Assembly: GCA_910588295.1 (NCBI GenBank)
Contig: CAJUQO010000019.1
Span: 1-52,636, forward strand
DNA from: an uncultured Lachnospiraceae bacterium
GTDB lineage: Bacteria > Bacillota > Clostridia > Lachnospirales > Lachnospiraceae
Length of the DNA stretch: 52,636 bases
Direction: 5' to 3'
In this document: in pieces, positions 1 through 8,071 of the stretch
Position numbering within the stretch: position 1 is the first letter of the stretch
How the letters are laid out: the number at the start of each line of letters is the position of its first letter
The notes under the pieces: model-generated
What the model saw: only the letters and a program-made list of their open reading frames with translations
The model's database searches: none
Told to the model about the DNA's origin: nothing
Translations under genes and position numbers: made by a program

Positions 1-194
1 TTAGGCAGGGTTCATAATGGACTGCTGCCTTTTGTTTTTGTTCTAAATATCATGCCGTGGGGGGTTTATAGGGAAACGCCGCATAGGGGTAGTTAGTGCC
101 TTTTTCTGCCGGGCATTTTCAAAAAGGCTTAGTCCTGCTGCCAGTCTGAAATATTTTTGAAATATGCAAAAAGGCGGTTTTGTGATAAAATAAA

Positions 195-227
195 AGAGAA
201 GCCGTTGCTTTCGTGGCTGACTTCTCT
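195..227 (+). terminator. Hairpin ahead of the sigma-factor relic
   Basis: AGAGAAG (195-201) can pair with CTTCTCT (221-227), with further pairing of AGCC and GGCT inside, followed by a short T-rich stretch. It could end transcription entering from the left edge. The T-run is weak. The rest of 1-276 is AT-rich with no convincing gene; a 65-codon minus-strand frame there has no recognisable family features. Confidence 0.4.
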
Positions 228-276
228 TTATATCCTGCATCTACTCAAATTATAGCAAAGGGGTAGGTGCATTGCA

Positions 277-705
277 ATGACGAATGAGCAAATTGTCTGT
301 GAAATTAGGAACGGTTATTCTGTAACGGATTATATGCAATTACTGTATGAAAACAATCTGCCGTTGATTTAGAAATTCATAAAGCCATTTGCCGCCTATG
401 AACCTATGGAAGACTTATTGCAAGAATCTTATTTTGGATTGTGGGAAGCGGTACAGTATTATGAAACGTCTGCAAATGTGCGGTTTATGACTTATGTGGA
501 ATACTGGATAAGGCAGTCAGTACAGCGGTATCTTGAAAAATGCGGCTCTGCGATGCGAATACCGAGCCACAATTCAATGAGTATGGGTTTACTTCTACGG
601 TGGAGTATATCGCTTTACGCAGGGCAGAATTACAGACCGAGTGATGAAAAGCATGAAAGACAGGTAGAAATTATGCTTGAGCAGAGAAAAAGGAAGTGTC
701 TGTAA
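277..705 (+). pseudogene. Decayed mobile-element RNA polymerase sigma factor
   Basis: The reading frame opens at ATG 277 and is stopped by TAG at 370-372, then stays open in the same frame to 705. Translated through the stop, it gives a sigma-70 region-2-like segment. The stretches MEDLLQESYFGLWEAVQYY and RFMTYVEYWIRQSVQRYL are typical of the small sigma factors carried by Clostridia conjugative elements. Family members continue through region 4 with a helix-turn-helix. Here, after the IPSHN stretch near 580, the family match is lost and another frame (STVEYIALRRAEL) looks better, so a deletion or frameshift is likely. The local base composition is more AT-rich than the core genes that follow. 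This is a relic and is not expected to be functional. Confidence 0.6.
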
Positions 706-828
706 GTGTTCAAAAATAGATAAAAATAGTTTTTCGTAACACACTTGTAGCACACAAATATCTTGTAAAGCCTTATTTTATGCGGTTTGAAGTTCTCCCA
801 AAATTTGGAACAGAATAAGAGATTTTAT

Positions 829-863
829 AAAACCCTTGAAAATTCAGTGTTTTCAAGGGTTTT
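829..863. terminator. Bidirectional rho-independent terminator
   Basis: A perfect 14-bp stem, AAAACCCTTGAAAA (829-842) and TTTTCAAGGGTTTT (850-863), encloses a 7-nt loop. It is flanked by T-rich sequence on the plus strand and its complement on the minus strand. It sits 28 bases beyond the stop of glpK on the minus strand and also closes the relic region from the left. Confidence 0.85.
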
Positions 864-891
864 CTTTATGTTTACATTTTCTGAAATGGCC

Positions 892-2400
892 TTAGTCATT
901 GTCCGAGATTTTTTTCTCCCAGCCATATGTACATTTCACCGCCTCGCGCCAGCCCCGGATACGGCTCTGCCTTTCGGCTTCGGAAATCTCCGGTTCAAAG
1001 ATCCGGTCCGTCGTCCAGTTCTGAATAACGTCTTCTTTGCTTTTCCAGTAGCCGACGGAGAGGCCGGCCAGATAGGCGGCTCCCATGGCCGTGGTTTCCA
1101 CGCATTGGGGGCGGTTCACGGGTACATTGATGATATCGGACTGAATCTGCATCAACAGATTGTTTGCACTTGCGCCGCCGTCCACTTTCAGGGAAGTCAG
1201 CTCCATATTGGCGTCCGCCTTCATGGCCTCCAAAACATCATTTACCTGGTAGGCCAGGGATTCCAGCGTCGCGCGGATAATATGATATTTGTTTACGCCG
1301 CGGGTCAGACCCAGGATTCCGCCTCTGGCGTACTGATCCCAGTGGGGCGCGCCCAGACCGGTAAATGCCGGTACGACATAGCAGCCATTCGTATCCTTTA
1401 CTTTTCTTGCCATATACTCAGAATCCGGCGAGGAATCGATCATCCGAAGTTCATCCCGGAGCCATTGAATGGCTGCGCCGGCAATAAAGATAGAGCCCTC
1501 CAGCGCGTAATTCACCTTCCCGTCCAGTCCCCAGGCAATTGTTGTCACAAGTCCGTTTTTGGAATATACGGGTTTCTCCCCTGTATTCATCAGCATGAAG
1601 CATCCCGTCCCGTAAGTGTTCTTTACATCTCCGGCCTCGAAACAGGTCTGCCCGAACAGGGCCGACTGCTGATCGCCCGCCGCGCCTCCGATGGGAATCG
1701 GCCCGCCAAAATATTGGGGGTCGGCTTCTCCGTAGATAGAGCTGGAGGGCTTCACTTCCGGCAGCATACATTTCGGGATTTCCAGCTCCTTCAGAATTTC
1801 ATCATCCCATTGCAGGGTTTTGATATTAAACAGCATTGTTCGGGAGGCATTGGAATAGTCTGTTACATGAACCCGTCCTTTAGTCAGCTTCCAGATCAGC
1901 CAGGTCTCCACCGTGCCGAAAAGCAATTCCCCGCGTTCGGCCCGCTCTCTGGCGCCTTCCACATGCTCCAGAATCCAGCGGATTTTTGTGGCCGAAAAAT
2001 ACGCGTCGATGACCAGCCCTGTCTTTTCCCGGTAGCTTCCCACCAGTCCTTTTTCTTTCAGGGAGTCGCAGTATTCAGAGGTTCTGCGGCATTGCCATAC
2101 AATTGCATGGTAGATGGGAACTCCTGTATTTTTATCCCATACGATGGCCGTCTCCCGCTGATTTGTGATTCCGATGGCCGCGATATCCGCAGCGGCCACG
2201 CCAAGATTCCCCATGGCCTGGGCGGCAACCTCCATTTGTGTGGACCAGATTTCTTCTGCATCATGCTCCACCCATCCGGGCTCCGGATAATATTGCATGA
2301 ACTCTTTTTGTGCCACACTGCACATCTCACCTCTTTCATTGAAAAGAATACATCGGTTGCTTGTGGTGCCCGCATCTAGCGCCATAACGTACTTTGCCAT
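892..2400 (-). CDS. glpK: Glycerol kinase
   Basis: Phosphorylates glycerol to glycerol-3-phosphate with ATP in the cytoplasm. The 502-residue product has the usual family length. It begins with the FGGY-kinase nucleotide-binding start DAGTTSNRCILF and has ITNQRET, the GAAGDQQ loop and a C-terminal KVDGGASANN stretch. The ATG at 2400 is 27 bases after the stop of glpP, so the two form a minus-strand operon. Gram-positive GlpK enzymes activated by HPr carry a His in a YHFYG segment. At the equivalent place here I read QYFGG, so that control site seems absent. No glpF or glpD lies nearby. The gene ends at the strong terminator 829-863. Confidence 0.97.
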   Translation of the reverse strand: MAKYVMALDAGTTSNRCILFNERGEMCSVAQKEFMQYYPEPGWVEHDAEEIWSTQMEVAAQAMGNLGVAAADIAAIGITNQRETAIVWDKNTGVPIYHAIVWQCRRTSEYCDSLKEKGLVGSYREKTGLVIDAYFSATKIRWILEHVEGARERAERGELLFGTVETWLIWKLTKGRVHVTDYSNASRTMLFNIKTLQWDDEILKELEIPKCMLPEVKPSSSIYGEADPQYFGGPIPIGGAAGDQQSALFGQTCFEAGDVKNTYGTGCFMLMNTGEKPVYSKNGLVTTIAWGLDGKVNYALEGSIFIAGAAIQWLRDELRMIDSSPDSEYMARKVKDTNGCYVVPAFTGLGAPHWDQYARGGILGLTRGVNKYHIIRATLESLAYQVNDVLEAMKADANMELTSLKVDGGASANNLLMQIQSDIINVPVNRPQCVETTAMGAAYLAGLSVGYWKSKEDVIQNWTTDRIFEPEISEAERQSRIRGWREAVKCTYGWEKKISDND

Positions 2401-2427
2401 GATAGTTCCCCCTTTGGTATTTTTAAA

Positions 2428-2997
2428 TTACATTTTCCATACATTTACATTAGTTGTGGAAACCGAGATCGCTCCAGCAGAAAGAGCAGCAACCACATCT
2501 TCTTTTTCAGAGATGAGTCCGCCGGCGATGATCGGAACCTTTGTCATTTTGCTGACACATCGGATGATTTTCGGTATCAGCCCCGGAAGAATTTCCAGAG
2601 CGTCCGGTTTTACATAGTTTAATTGTTTCGGTATATTCTCGAAAGACATGGAGTCCAGCATAAAGATACGAAGAATTGCATAAAGGCCCAGCTCTTTCCC
2701 GTGCTTTACCAGCGCGGGCCTTGTGGAGATGATGCCGTCTGCGGCTGTCCGCTCTTTTATAAAATCTACCGTTGTCTCTTTCCCGCTCAGCCCTTCGATC
2801 AGATCCATGTGCACGATGGCAATTTTTCCTGCTTCTTTTACCTTTTCTACGATCTGATTAATACTGCAGATATCCCCGTAAAGAATAAAAACAACCTTTA
2901 TTTCCTTACAGGTTCTGCATGTTTCGAGGCCTTCCGGATTTTTTATGGCGGCAATGACCGGATTTGCTTCCATTAATTTGAAAAAATTTTCTTTCAT
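2428..2997 (-). CDS. glpP: Glycerol-3-phosphate-responsive antiterminator
   Basis: GlpP proteins bind leader RNA in response to glycerol-3-phosphate and let polymerase pass a terminator; in Bacillus subtilis this controls glpD and glpFK. The 189-residue product matches the family length and has its landmarks: NPVIAAIKN at the start, HMDLIEGLSGKE, GIISTRP, a PDALEILPGL segment and the closing PIIAGGLI. The fold is a TIM-like barrel. It is the first gene of a minus-strand glpP-glpK operon. A terminator hairpin lies just upstream at 3014-3059 between promoter and start codon, which is the arrangement expected of an antitermination target and suggests autoregulation. Confidence 0.95.
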   Translation of the reverse strand: MKENFFKLMEANPVIAAIKNPEGLETCRTCKEIKVVFILYGDICSINQIVEKVKEAGKIAIVHMDLIEGLSGKETTVDFIKERTAADGIISTRPALVKHGKELGLYAILRIFMLDSMSFENIPKQLNYVKPDALEILPGLIPKIIRCVSKMTKVPIIAGGLISEKEDVVAALSAGAISVSTTNVNVWKM

Positions 2998-3013
2998 AAG
3001 TTTTCTCCCGTAT

Positions 3014-3059
3014 AAAAAAGCAGTATTCTATACGATGTATCTATCGCATAAAACCCTGC
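3014..3059 (-). terminator. Leader terminator (attenuator) of glpP-glpK
   Basis: On the minus strand a 17-position stem (one mismatch, three G-U pairs) with the loop AGATAC is followed by six Ts (3014-3019). It lies between the promoter at 3099-3127 and the glpP start at 2997, so default transcription should stop before the genes. Antitermination by GlpP itself is the natural reading (inference from the family). Confidence 0.75.
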
Positions 3060-3098
3060 TCCAAATCTCTAGGCACATTTTTATTTTATTTGTTATTA

Positions 3099-3127
3099 AC
3101 CATAACACAATTAGGCAAAAATGACAA
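3099..3127 (-). promoter_or_regulatory. Sigma-A promoter of glpP-glpK
   Basis: On the minus strand TTGTCA (3122-3127) and TATGGT (3099-3104) are separated by 17 bases. Transcription would start near 3092, giving a leader of about 95 nt that contains the terminator hairpin. Confidence 0.6.
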
Positions 3128-3163
3128 GAACTTTTTGGGGAAAAATAATTTTCTTTGGAGGAC

Positions 3164-3192
3164 TTGACAGTATTTTGTGGGAGTGTTATAGT
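3164..3192 (+). promoter_or_regulatory. Sigma-A promoter of the Ldh_2/malic enzyme operon
   Basis: A consensus TTGACA (3164-3169), a 17-base spacer and TATAGT (3187-3192). The predicted start is near 3199, leaving a leader of about 105 nt before the first gene. It lies back to back with the glpP promoter. Confidence 0.8.
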
Positions 3193-3229
3193 AAATGTAA
3201 CTTAATTGTGAGCAGCGTGAGTATAAGAG

Positions 3230-3277
3230 ATGCGATGTAAAGACACGGGAGTGTTTTGTTTACATCGTATTTTTTTT
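3230..3277 (+). terminator. Leader terminator (attenuator) of the plus-strand operon
   Basis: ATGCGATGTAAA (3230-3241) pairs with TTTACATCGTAT (3259-3270), with an inner ACAC/GTGT pairing, followed by seven Ts. It lies between the promoter and the first gene, so the operon must be controlled by read-through or antitermination. The stem ends (ATGCGAT and CATCGTAT) are also found in the glpP leader stem on the other strand. Confidence 0.75.
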
Positions 3278-3305
3278 GCTTAAGGGAACAGGCAGGAGGT
3301 AAAAA

Positions 3306-4421
3306 ATGCAAAACGAAACAAGACCATTTGTACCATGGCAATTAGTGGATGATTTTATGACTGCGGCTTTTGTGAAGCTGGGGCTTCCGGAAGATGAGGC
3401 AAGGCTCTGCTCGGACGTGTTGCTGGAGAGCGACCGACGCGGGATCGAGAGCCACGGCTGTAATCGTTTCAAACCCATTTATGTGGACCGTATCAAAGCA
3501 GGGATCCTGAATCCGGTCACCAAAATTGACGTTTTAAAAGAAACCCCCACCACCGCCGTCCTGGACGCCAACGACGGCATGGGTATGGTGGCCAGCAAAA
3601 AGGCCATGGATTTATGTATCAAAAAGGCGCGTAAATACGGTATGGGTATGGCAGCAGTCAGAAATTCTTCCCATTACGGGATTGCCGGTTATTGGGCAGG
3701 TATGGCCGCGAAGGAAGACATGATCGGTATTACCGGCACCAATGCGCGCCCTTCCATTGCGCCGACCTTTGGCGTGGAAAATATGCTGGGGACGAATCCT
3801 CTGACCTTTGCTATGCCTACGGATGAACCGTTTCCGTTTATGCTTGACTGTGCGACTTCCATCATCCAAAACGGCAAGATTGAGTACTATGCCCGCATCG
3901 GCCATGACACGCCGGCCGGCATGGTGATCGGCCGTGACGGGTCTGAACTGACGGACAGCAAACAGATTCTGAAAGATATCCGCAGTCAGAAAGCGGCGTT
4001 GGCGCCTCTGGGCGGTATTGGCGAACTGTTTGCCGGCTATAAGGGATATGGTTACGCAACGGTGGTGGAGATCCTTTCCGCTGCCTTGCAGTCCGGCATG
4101 TTCTTACGCGCCTTGGACGGCAAGGATGAAAACGGGCAGATCCGGCCGTATCATCTGGGCCATTTCTTCATGGCGATCGATACAGAGGCATTTATGGGCG
4201 CGGAGGCATTCAAGAAAACCTGCGGCGATATTTTGAGGGAGCTGCGCAGCTCCGCAAAGGCGCCCGGCCAGGAGCGGATCTATACGGCAGGGGAGAAAGA
4301 GTATGACGTATGGATGTACCGGAAGGATAAAGGCGTTCCCATGACGGATGCGGTACAGAAGGAATTTATGCAGCTTCGGGATGAACTGGGCTTGACACAG
4401 TTCCGTTTCCCGTTTGAGTAG
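3306..4421 (+). CDS. Ldh_2-family malate/lactate-type dehydrogenase
   Basis: NAD(P)-dependent 2-hydroxyacid dehydrogenase of the Ldh_2 (YiaK/ComC/MdhC) family, 371 residues, close to the usual length. Seen in the protein: the SHG element in ESHGCNRF near residue 55, RNSSHYG near residue 115 with the family's active-site His, and the cofactor loop TGTNARPSIAP. Members act on malate, lactate, sulfolactate, ureidoglycolate or diketogulonate, so sequence alone does not fix the substrate. A malic enzyme 13 bases downstream makes malate or a related hydroxyacid the best guess. The ATG follows an AGGAGG site and is the first start after the leader terminator. Confidence 0.85.
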   Translation: MQNETRPFVPWQLVDDFMTAAFVKLGLPEDEARLCSDVLLESDRRGIESHGCNRFKPIYVDRIKAGILNPVTKIDVLKETPTTAVLDANDGMGMVASKKAMDLCIKKARKYGMGMAAVRNSSHYGIAGYWAGMAAKEDMIGITGTNARPSIAPTFGVENMLGTNPLTFAMPTDEPFPFMLDCATSIIQNGKIEYYARIGHDTPAGMVIGRDGSELTDSKQILKDIRSQKAALAPLGGIGELFAGYKGYGYATVVEILSAALQSGMFLRALDGKDENGQIRPYHLGHFFMAIDTEAFMGAEAFKKTCGDILRELRSSAKAPGQERIYTAGEKEYDVWMYRKDKGVPMTDAVQKEFMQLRDELGLTQFRFPFE

Positions 4422-4434
4422 TAGGAGGGAGAAT

Positions 4435-5610
4435 ATGGATTACGCAAAAGAATCATTGAAACTTCACGGGGAGTGGGCGGGCAAGCTTGAGGTTGTCTCC
4501 CGCGTGTCGGTTGCTACCAAGGACGATTTGTCTCTGGCATACACGCCGGGCGTCGCGCAGCCCTGTCTGGAGATTCAGAAAGATATTGACAAAAGCTATG
4601 AATTGACCAGGCGCCACAACATGTGCGCGGTGGTAACGGACGGAAGCGCCGTACTCGGCCTCGGAGATATCGGGCCGGAGGCCGGTATGCCCGTCATGGA
4701 AGGAAAATGTGTTCTATTCAAATCGTTTGGTGATGTGGATGCTTTCCCCCTATGCATCAAATCAAAGGATGTGAATGAGATCGTTAATACGGTTTATCTG
4801 CTGTCCGGTTCTTTCGGCGGCATAAACCTGGAGGATATTTCTGCCCCCCGCTGCTTTGAGATTGAGCGCAAATTAAAGGAAAAATGTGATATTCCCATTT
4901 TCCATGACGATCAACACGGTACGGCGATCATTACCCTGGCCGGACTGATCAACGCGCTAAAGGTGGTCGGTAAGAAGAAGGAGGACGTAAAGGTGGTGAC
5001 CTCCGGCGCAGGCGCGGCTGCAGTCTCCATTGTAAAATTACTGCTTTCTTCCGGCTTCAGGCATATTACCATGTGCGACCGTTCCGGCGCTATCTATCAG
5101 GGACGTGACAGGGGTATGAACTGGATCAAGGAGGAAATGGCCGGGGTGACCAATCTGGAGAAAAGACAGGGAACACTGGCGGAAATGCTGGTCGGCGCCG
5201 ATGTCTTCATCGGGGTGTCCGCGCCCGGGCAGGTCACAAAGGAAATGGTTCGGACCATGAATCAGGATGGCATTATCTTTGCCTGCGCCAATCCCACGCC
5301 GGAAATTTTTCCGGATGAGGCGAGGGAAGGCGGCGCGAAGGTGATCGCAACCGGAAGGAGCGATTATCCGAACCAGATCAATAATGTGCTGGCGTTCCCG
5401 GGGGTATTCCGGGGAACCTTCGATGTCCGCGCCAGTGATATCAATGAAGAGATGAAGATAGCCGCTGCCCAGGCATTGGCCGACCTTATCTCCGACGAAG
5501 AGCTGAGTGAAGATTATATTATTCCCAAAGCCTTTGACCCAAGGGTGGGCAAGGCAGTTGCAGCGGCCGTGTCAAAAGCCGCAAGGGAGAGCGGCGTGGC
5601 AAGGATATAA
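4435..5610 (+). CDS. NAD(P)-dependent malic enzyme
   Basis: Oxidative decarboxylation of malate to pyruvate and CO2. The 391-residue product is the short bacterial form without a phosphotransacetylase domain. It shows YTPGVAQPC near the N-terminus, GLGDIGPEAGMPVMEGK, the metal and substrate segment FHDDQHGTA, and a Rossmann region with GAGAAAVSI. The start chosen is ATG 4435, eight bases after AGGAGG; an upstream in-frame GTG at 4414 overlaps the previous gene and has no ribosome site. It is the second gene of the operon and would send the carbon of a four-carbon hydroxyacid into pyruvate. Confidence 0.93.
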   Translation: MDYAKESLKLHGEWAGKLEVVSRVSVATKDDLSLAYTPGVAQPCLEIQKDIDKSYELTRRHNMCAVVTDGSAVLGLGDIGPEAGMPVMEGKCVLFKSFGDVDAFPLCIKSKDVNEIVNTVYLLSGSFGGINLEDISAPRCFEIERKLKEKCDIPIFHDDQHGTAIITLAGLINALKVVGKKKEDVKVVTSGAGAAAVSIVKLLLSSGFRHITMCDRSGAIYQGRDRGMNWIKEEMAGVTNLEKRQGTLAEMLVGADVFIGVSAPGQVTKEMVRTMNQDGIIFACANPTPEIFPDEAREGGAKVIATGRSDYPNQINNVLAFPGVFRGTFDVRASDINEEMKIAAAQALADLISDEELSEDYIIPKAFDPRVGKAVAAAVSKAARESGVARI

Positions 5611-5628
5611 ATTATTGGCTGAGCTTCG

Positions 5629-5647
5629 CAGCAAAATGATTTTGCTG
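5629..5647 (+). other. Intercistronic palindrome
   Basis: CAGCAAAAT and ATTTTGCTG surround a single G between the malic enzyme and the transporter gene. It could form a small hairpin that affects mRNA processing or stability. There is no terminator-like T-run directly after it. Confidence 0.4.
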
Positions 5648-5676
5648 AGTTGATAAAAAAGAAAAGGAGAAGAAAA

Positions 5677-6993
5677 ATGGAAAAAACAAAACATGCAAGC
5701 AGTAAGTGGCTGACATTGATCATTGTTGCTTTTGCCGGAGGTCTGATCACCAAGCTGCCTTATCTGCGTGAGACTTACATGGAGCCTCTGCAGCAGGCAA
5801 CGGGAGCAACGCTGACACAGCTAGGTATATTGATGTCCGCCTATGGTATTGTGAACTTCATCTGCTATTTCCCGGGCGGTGTACTGGCGGATAAATTCAG
5901 CTGTAAGTCCCTGATTGTATTTTCCTGTATCGGCACGGCGCTGGCGGGTTTCTGGTACTGGACGCTGCCGGGATTTATCTGGTTGGTGGTCATCCATGCG
6001 ATCTTTGCAATCACCACAGTGTTTACTTTCTGGGCGGCCATGGTTAAATCCATTAACCGGCTGGGTGACGCGGACGAACAGGGACGGTTGTTCGGTATGC
6101 TTGAGGGCGGCCGTGGACTGGTAGGTACGCTGGTGGCCTTCGGCTCTGTCGCCGTATTTGGCTGGGCGGCTGACGCCATCGGCGGTATGAAAAATGCTAT
6201 TTTGTATTACAGCATATTAATGCTGGTTGCGGGTATATTGGCATGGATTTTCATGGAGAATGATAAGCCCCAGAAGAGTACGGCAGCCGGAAAGAAGGAA
6301 AGCACCCTGAAAGTAAAGGATTTCCTGGAGGTTGCAAAAATGCCCAGGGTGTGGCTGTGTGGTATGCTGGGTATATGTAATTATTCTGCATTGATCTTTC
6401 ACGGCTATGTTACAGGATATCTGTCTAATGCATTTGGCCTCAGCGATACTGTTGTAGGTAATCTTAGTGTTATCCGTACCTATTTCATGATGATGGTTGG
6501 CGCGTTTGTGGCAGGATTTGTGGCGGATAAGATCGGCAGCCGTATCAAATTCATCAAATACGCGTTTGTCGGCATGGCGGTATTTGCCTCGCTGTATGTA
6601 CTCATTCCTACCAAGGGAGCGGGAATTCCTCTGGTTATTGTGAACTTTATCGTATACGGGCTCTGCCTCTACGGAATCAAGGCGCTGTATTTCTCCACGA
6701 TTGATGAGGTTTTAGTTCCCAAGAGACTGGCTGGAACGGCCTCCGGCGTTATTTCTCTTGTAACCTATGCGCCGGAAATATTCCTGTACACGGTTTCCGG
6801 TAATATGGTTGATAAGTACGCCAATACGGCGACTCCGCTGGCAGGATATCATCACTGCTTTATCGCAATGGCTGTTCTTTCTGCGATCGGCTTCGTATGC
6901 GGTTTCGTCCTTCTGAGAATGAATAAGAAGGCCATAGAAGAAGCGAAAGCAAATGGTTCTTTTACAGACAGCACGCTGAGTGTGGAGGAATAA
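5677..6993 (+). CDS. MFS transporter
   Basis: Major-facilitator carrier of 438 residues with about twelve hydrophobic spans. It has the family loop after helix 2 (GGVLADKFSCKS near residue 70) and a second, weaker copy in the other half (GFVADKIGSR). A polar cytoplasmic stretch with DKPQKSTAAGKKE joins the two six-helix halves. The start at ATG 5677 follows AAAGGAG; an in-frame ATG at 5650 lacks such a site. Its place between malic enzyme and an isomerase suggests it imports the substrate of this operon, probably a small organic acid, but the family does not allow a firm substrate call. Confidence 0.9.
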   Translation: MEKTKHASSKWLTLIIVAFAGGLITKLPYLRETYMEPLQQATGATLTQLGILMSAYGIVNFICYFPGGVLADKFSCKSLIVFSCIGTALAGFWYWTLPGFIWLVVIHAIFAITTVFTFWAAMVKSINRLGDADEQGRLFGMLEGGRGLVGTLVAFGSVAVFGWAADAIGGMKNAILYYSILMLVAGILAWIFMENDKPQKSTAAGKKESTLKVKDFLEVAKMPRVWLCGMLGICNYSALIFHGYVTGYLSNAFGLSDTVVGNLSVIRTYFMMMVGAFVAGFVADKIGSRIKFIKYAFVGMAVFASLYVLIPTKGAGIPLVIVNFIVYGLCLYGIKALYFSTIDEVLVPKRLAGTASGVISLVTYAPEIFLYTVSGNMVDKYANTATPLAGYHHCFIAMAVLSAIGFVCGFVLLRMNKKAIEEAKANGSFTDSTLSVEE

Positions 6994-6997
6994 TCAT

Positions 6998-8002
6998 ATG
7001 TCGGAATTGAAATTACTGAGTTCCTGTGAAACGGATTATAACAGCGATTTACATAGCTGGATCGATATTGAGCGGCAGATCAGAAATCTCGCGGATGCGG
7101 GTTTCACTCATACCCAATGGATGCAGAACTGGGAAGGGGAGTACCTTTACAGTACCAGTGAGATGTATCAGGCCAGGGATGTACTGAAACATTACGGTAT
7201 CCGGGCCCATAGCATTCATGCCTCGGAGGGCGGCAAAAGAACCATTACCGTCAATGGCCAGAAGGTTTTCCGCAACCGTCACCGGCTGACGGATATTCGC
7301 AAGGATTATACTTCTAAAAACGAGTACTGCCGGCTGGCAGGCGTGGATCTGCTGAAAAACCGTATGGATCTGTGTGCCCATATTGGGGCCGAGGTCATGG
7401 TTCTTCATATGCAGCTTCCCTATGAGATGTTCGAGGAACAGCCGGAGGAGAAGGATATTTACTACCGTCAGGTTATGAAATCCTTCGATGAAGTCAAAGA
7501 CTATGCGGTGGCTGCGGGGGTGAGAATAGCCCTTGAGAATCTGATCTGCACGCCGCAGAAATACCAGGATGAGCAGTTTGATCTTCTGTTTGACCGGTAC
7601 TCCGATGATTTTTTGGGATTTGCATGGGATTCCGGCCACGCTTTCCTTATGTGCCGGGAGGATCCGTATCATTTCCTGAAAAAGTATTGTGACCGCCTGT
7701 ATGCAACCCATCTGCAGGACAACGCGTCCATATCGGATGAACTATTGTATCAGGAAGACCCGGTGGCGGCGGACAGGGAAGTGCTGCTGCACGACGCGCA
7801 CTGGATACCCAATGTGGACGGAACGCTGGGACGGGGGATTGTTGACTGGGAGCTGGTTGCCAAATATCTGGCGAAAGCTCCGCTGGATCTGCCCGCTGAC
7901 TTTGAAGTATGTATTTCCGGGGAGGATGAGCTGGAGCAGCTTGCCGCTTGCCACAGGCAGGCAGAACGCTTTTATCAGATGATATGGGATCATAAGAACT
8001 AA
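6998..8002 (+). CDS. Sugar phosphate isomerase/epimerase-type TIM barrel protein
   Basis: A 334-residue protein of the xylose-isomerase-like (AP endonuclease 2) TIM-barrel family. Metal-ligand motifs fit: the Glu in RIALENLI, the Asp and His in WDSGHAF, and ATHLQDN near the C-terminal third. Members isomerise or epimerise sugars and keto acids (for example hydroxypyruvate or tagatose-type substrates); the exact reaction is not visible. ATG 6998 follows GGAGG and starts four bases after the MFS stop, so it is translated as the last gene of the operon. A strong hairpin lies just downstream. Confidence 0.85.
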   Translation: MSELKLLSSCETDYNSDLHSWIDIERQIRNLADAGFTHTQWMQNWEGEYLYSTSEMYQARDVLKHYGIRAHSIHASEGGKRTITVNGQKVFRNRHRLTDIRKDYTSKNEYCRLAGVDLLKNRMDLCAHIGAEVMVLHMQLPYEMFEEQPEEKDIYYRQVMKSFDEVKDYAVAAGVRIALENLICTPQKYQDEQFDLLFDRYSDDFLGFAWDSGHAFLMCREDPYHFLKKYCDRLYATHLQDNASISDELLYQEDPVAADREVLLHDAHWIPNVDGTLGRGIVDWELVAKYLAKAPLDLPADFEVCISGEDELEQLAACHRQAERFYQMIWDHKN

Positions 8003-8012
8003 TAATAATGAG

Positions 8013-8051
8013 GTACAAGAGCTTTGCCGCTGTCGCACAAAGCTCTTGTAC
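8013..8051 (+). terminator. Operon-end hairpin
   Basis: A perfect 14-bp stem, GTACAAGAGCTTTG and CAAAGCTCTTGTAC, begins 10 bases after the isomerase stop. Only a short T stretch (GTTTAAG) follows, so termination may be partial, with read-through into the phosphotransferase gene. Confidence 0.6.
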
Positions 8052-8071
8052 GTTTAAGGAAGTGTTGTATA

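Noticed and set aside
43..240. 65-codon minus-strand frame at the left edge
   Set aside because: No ribosome site, overlaps a hairpin, no recognisable family.
787..2379. 530-codon plus-strand frame opposite glpK
   Set aside because: It is the antisense shadow of glpK; no domain, no ribosome site, and the glpK product is a full canonical enzyme.
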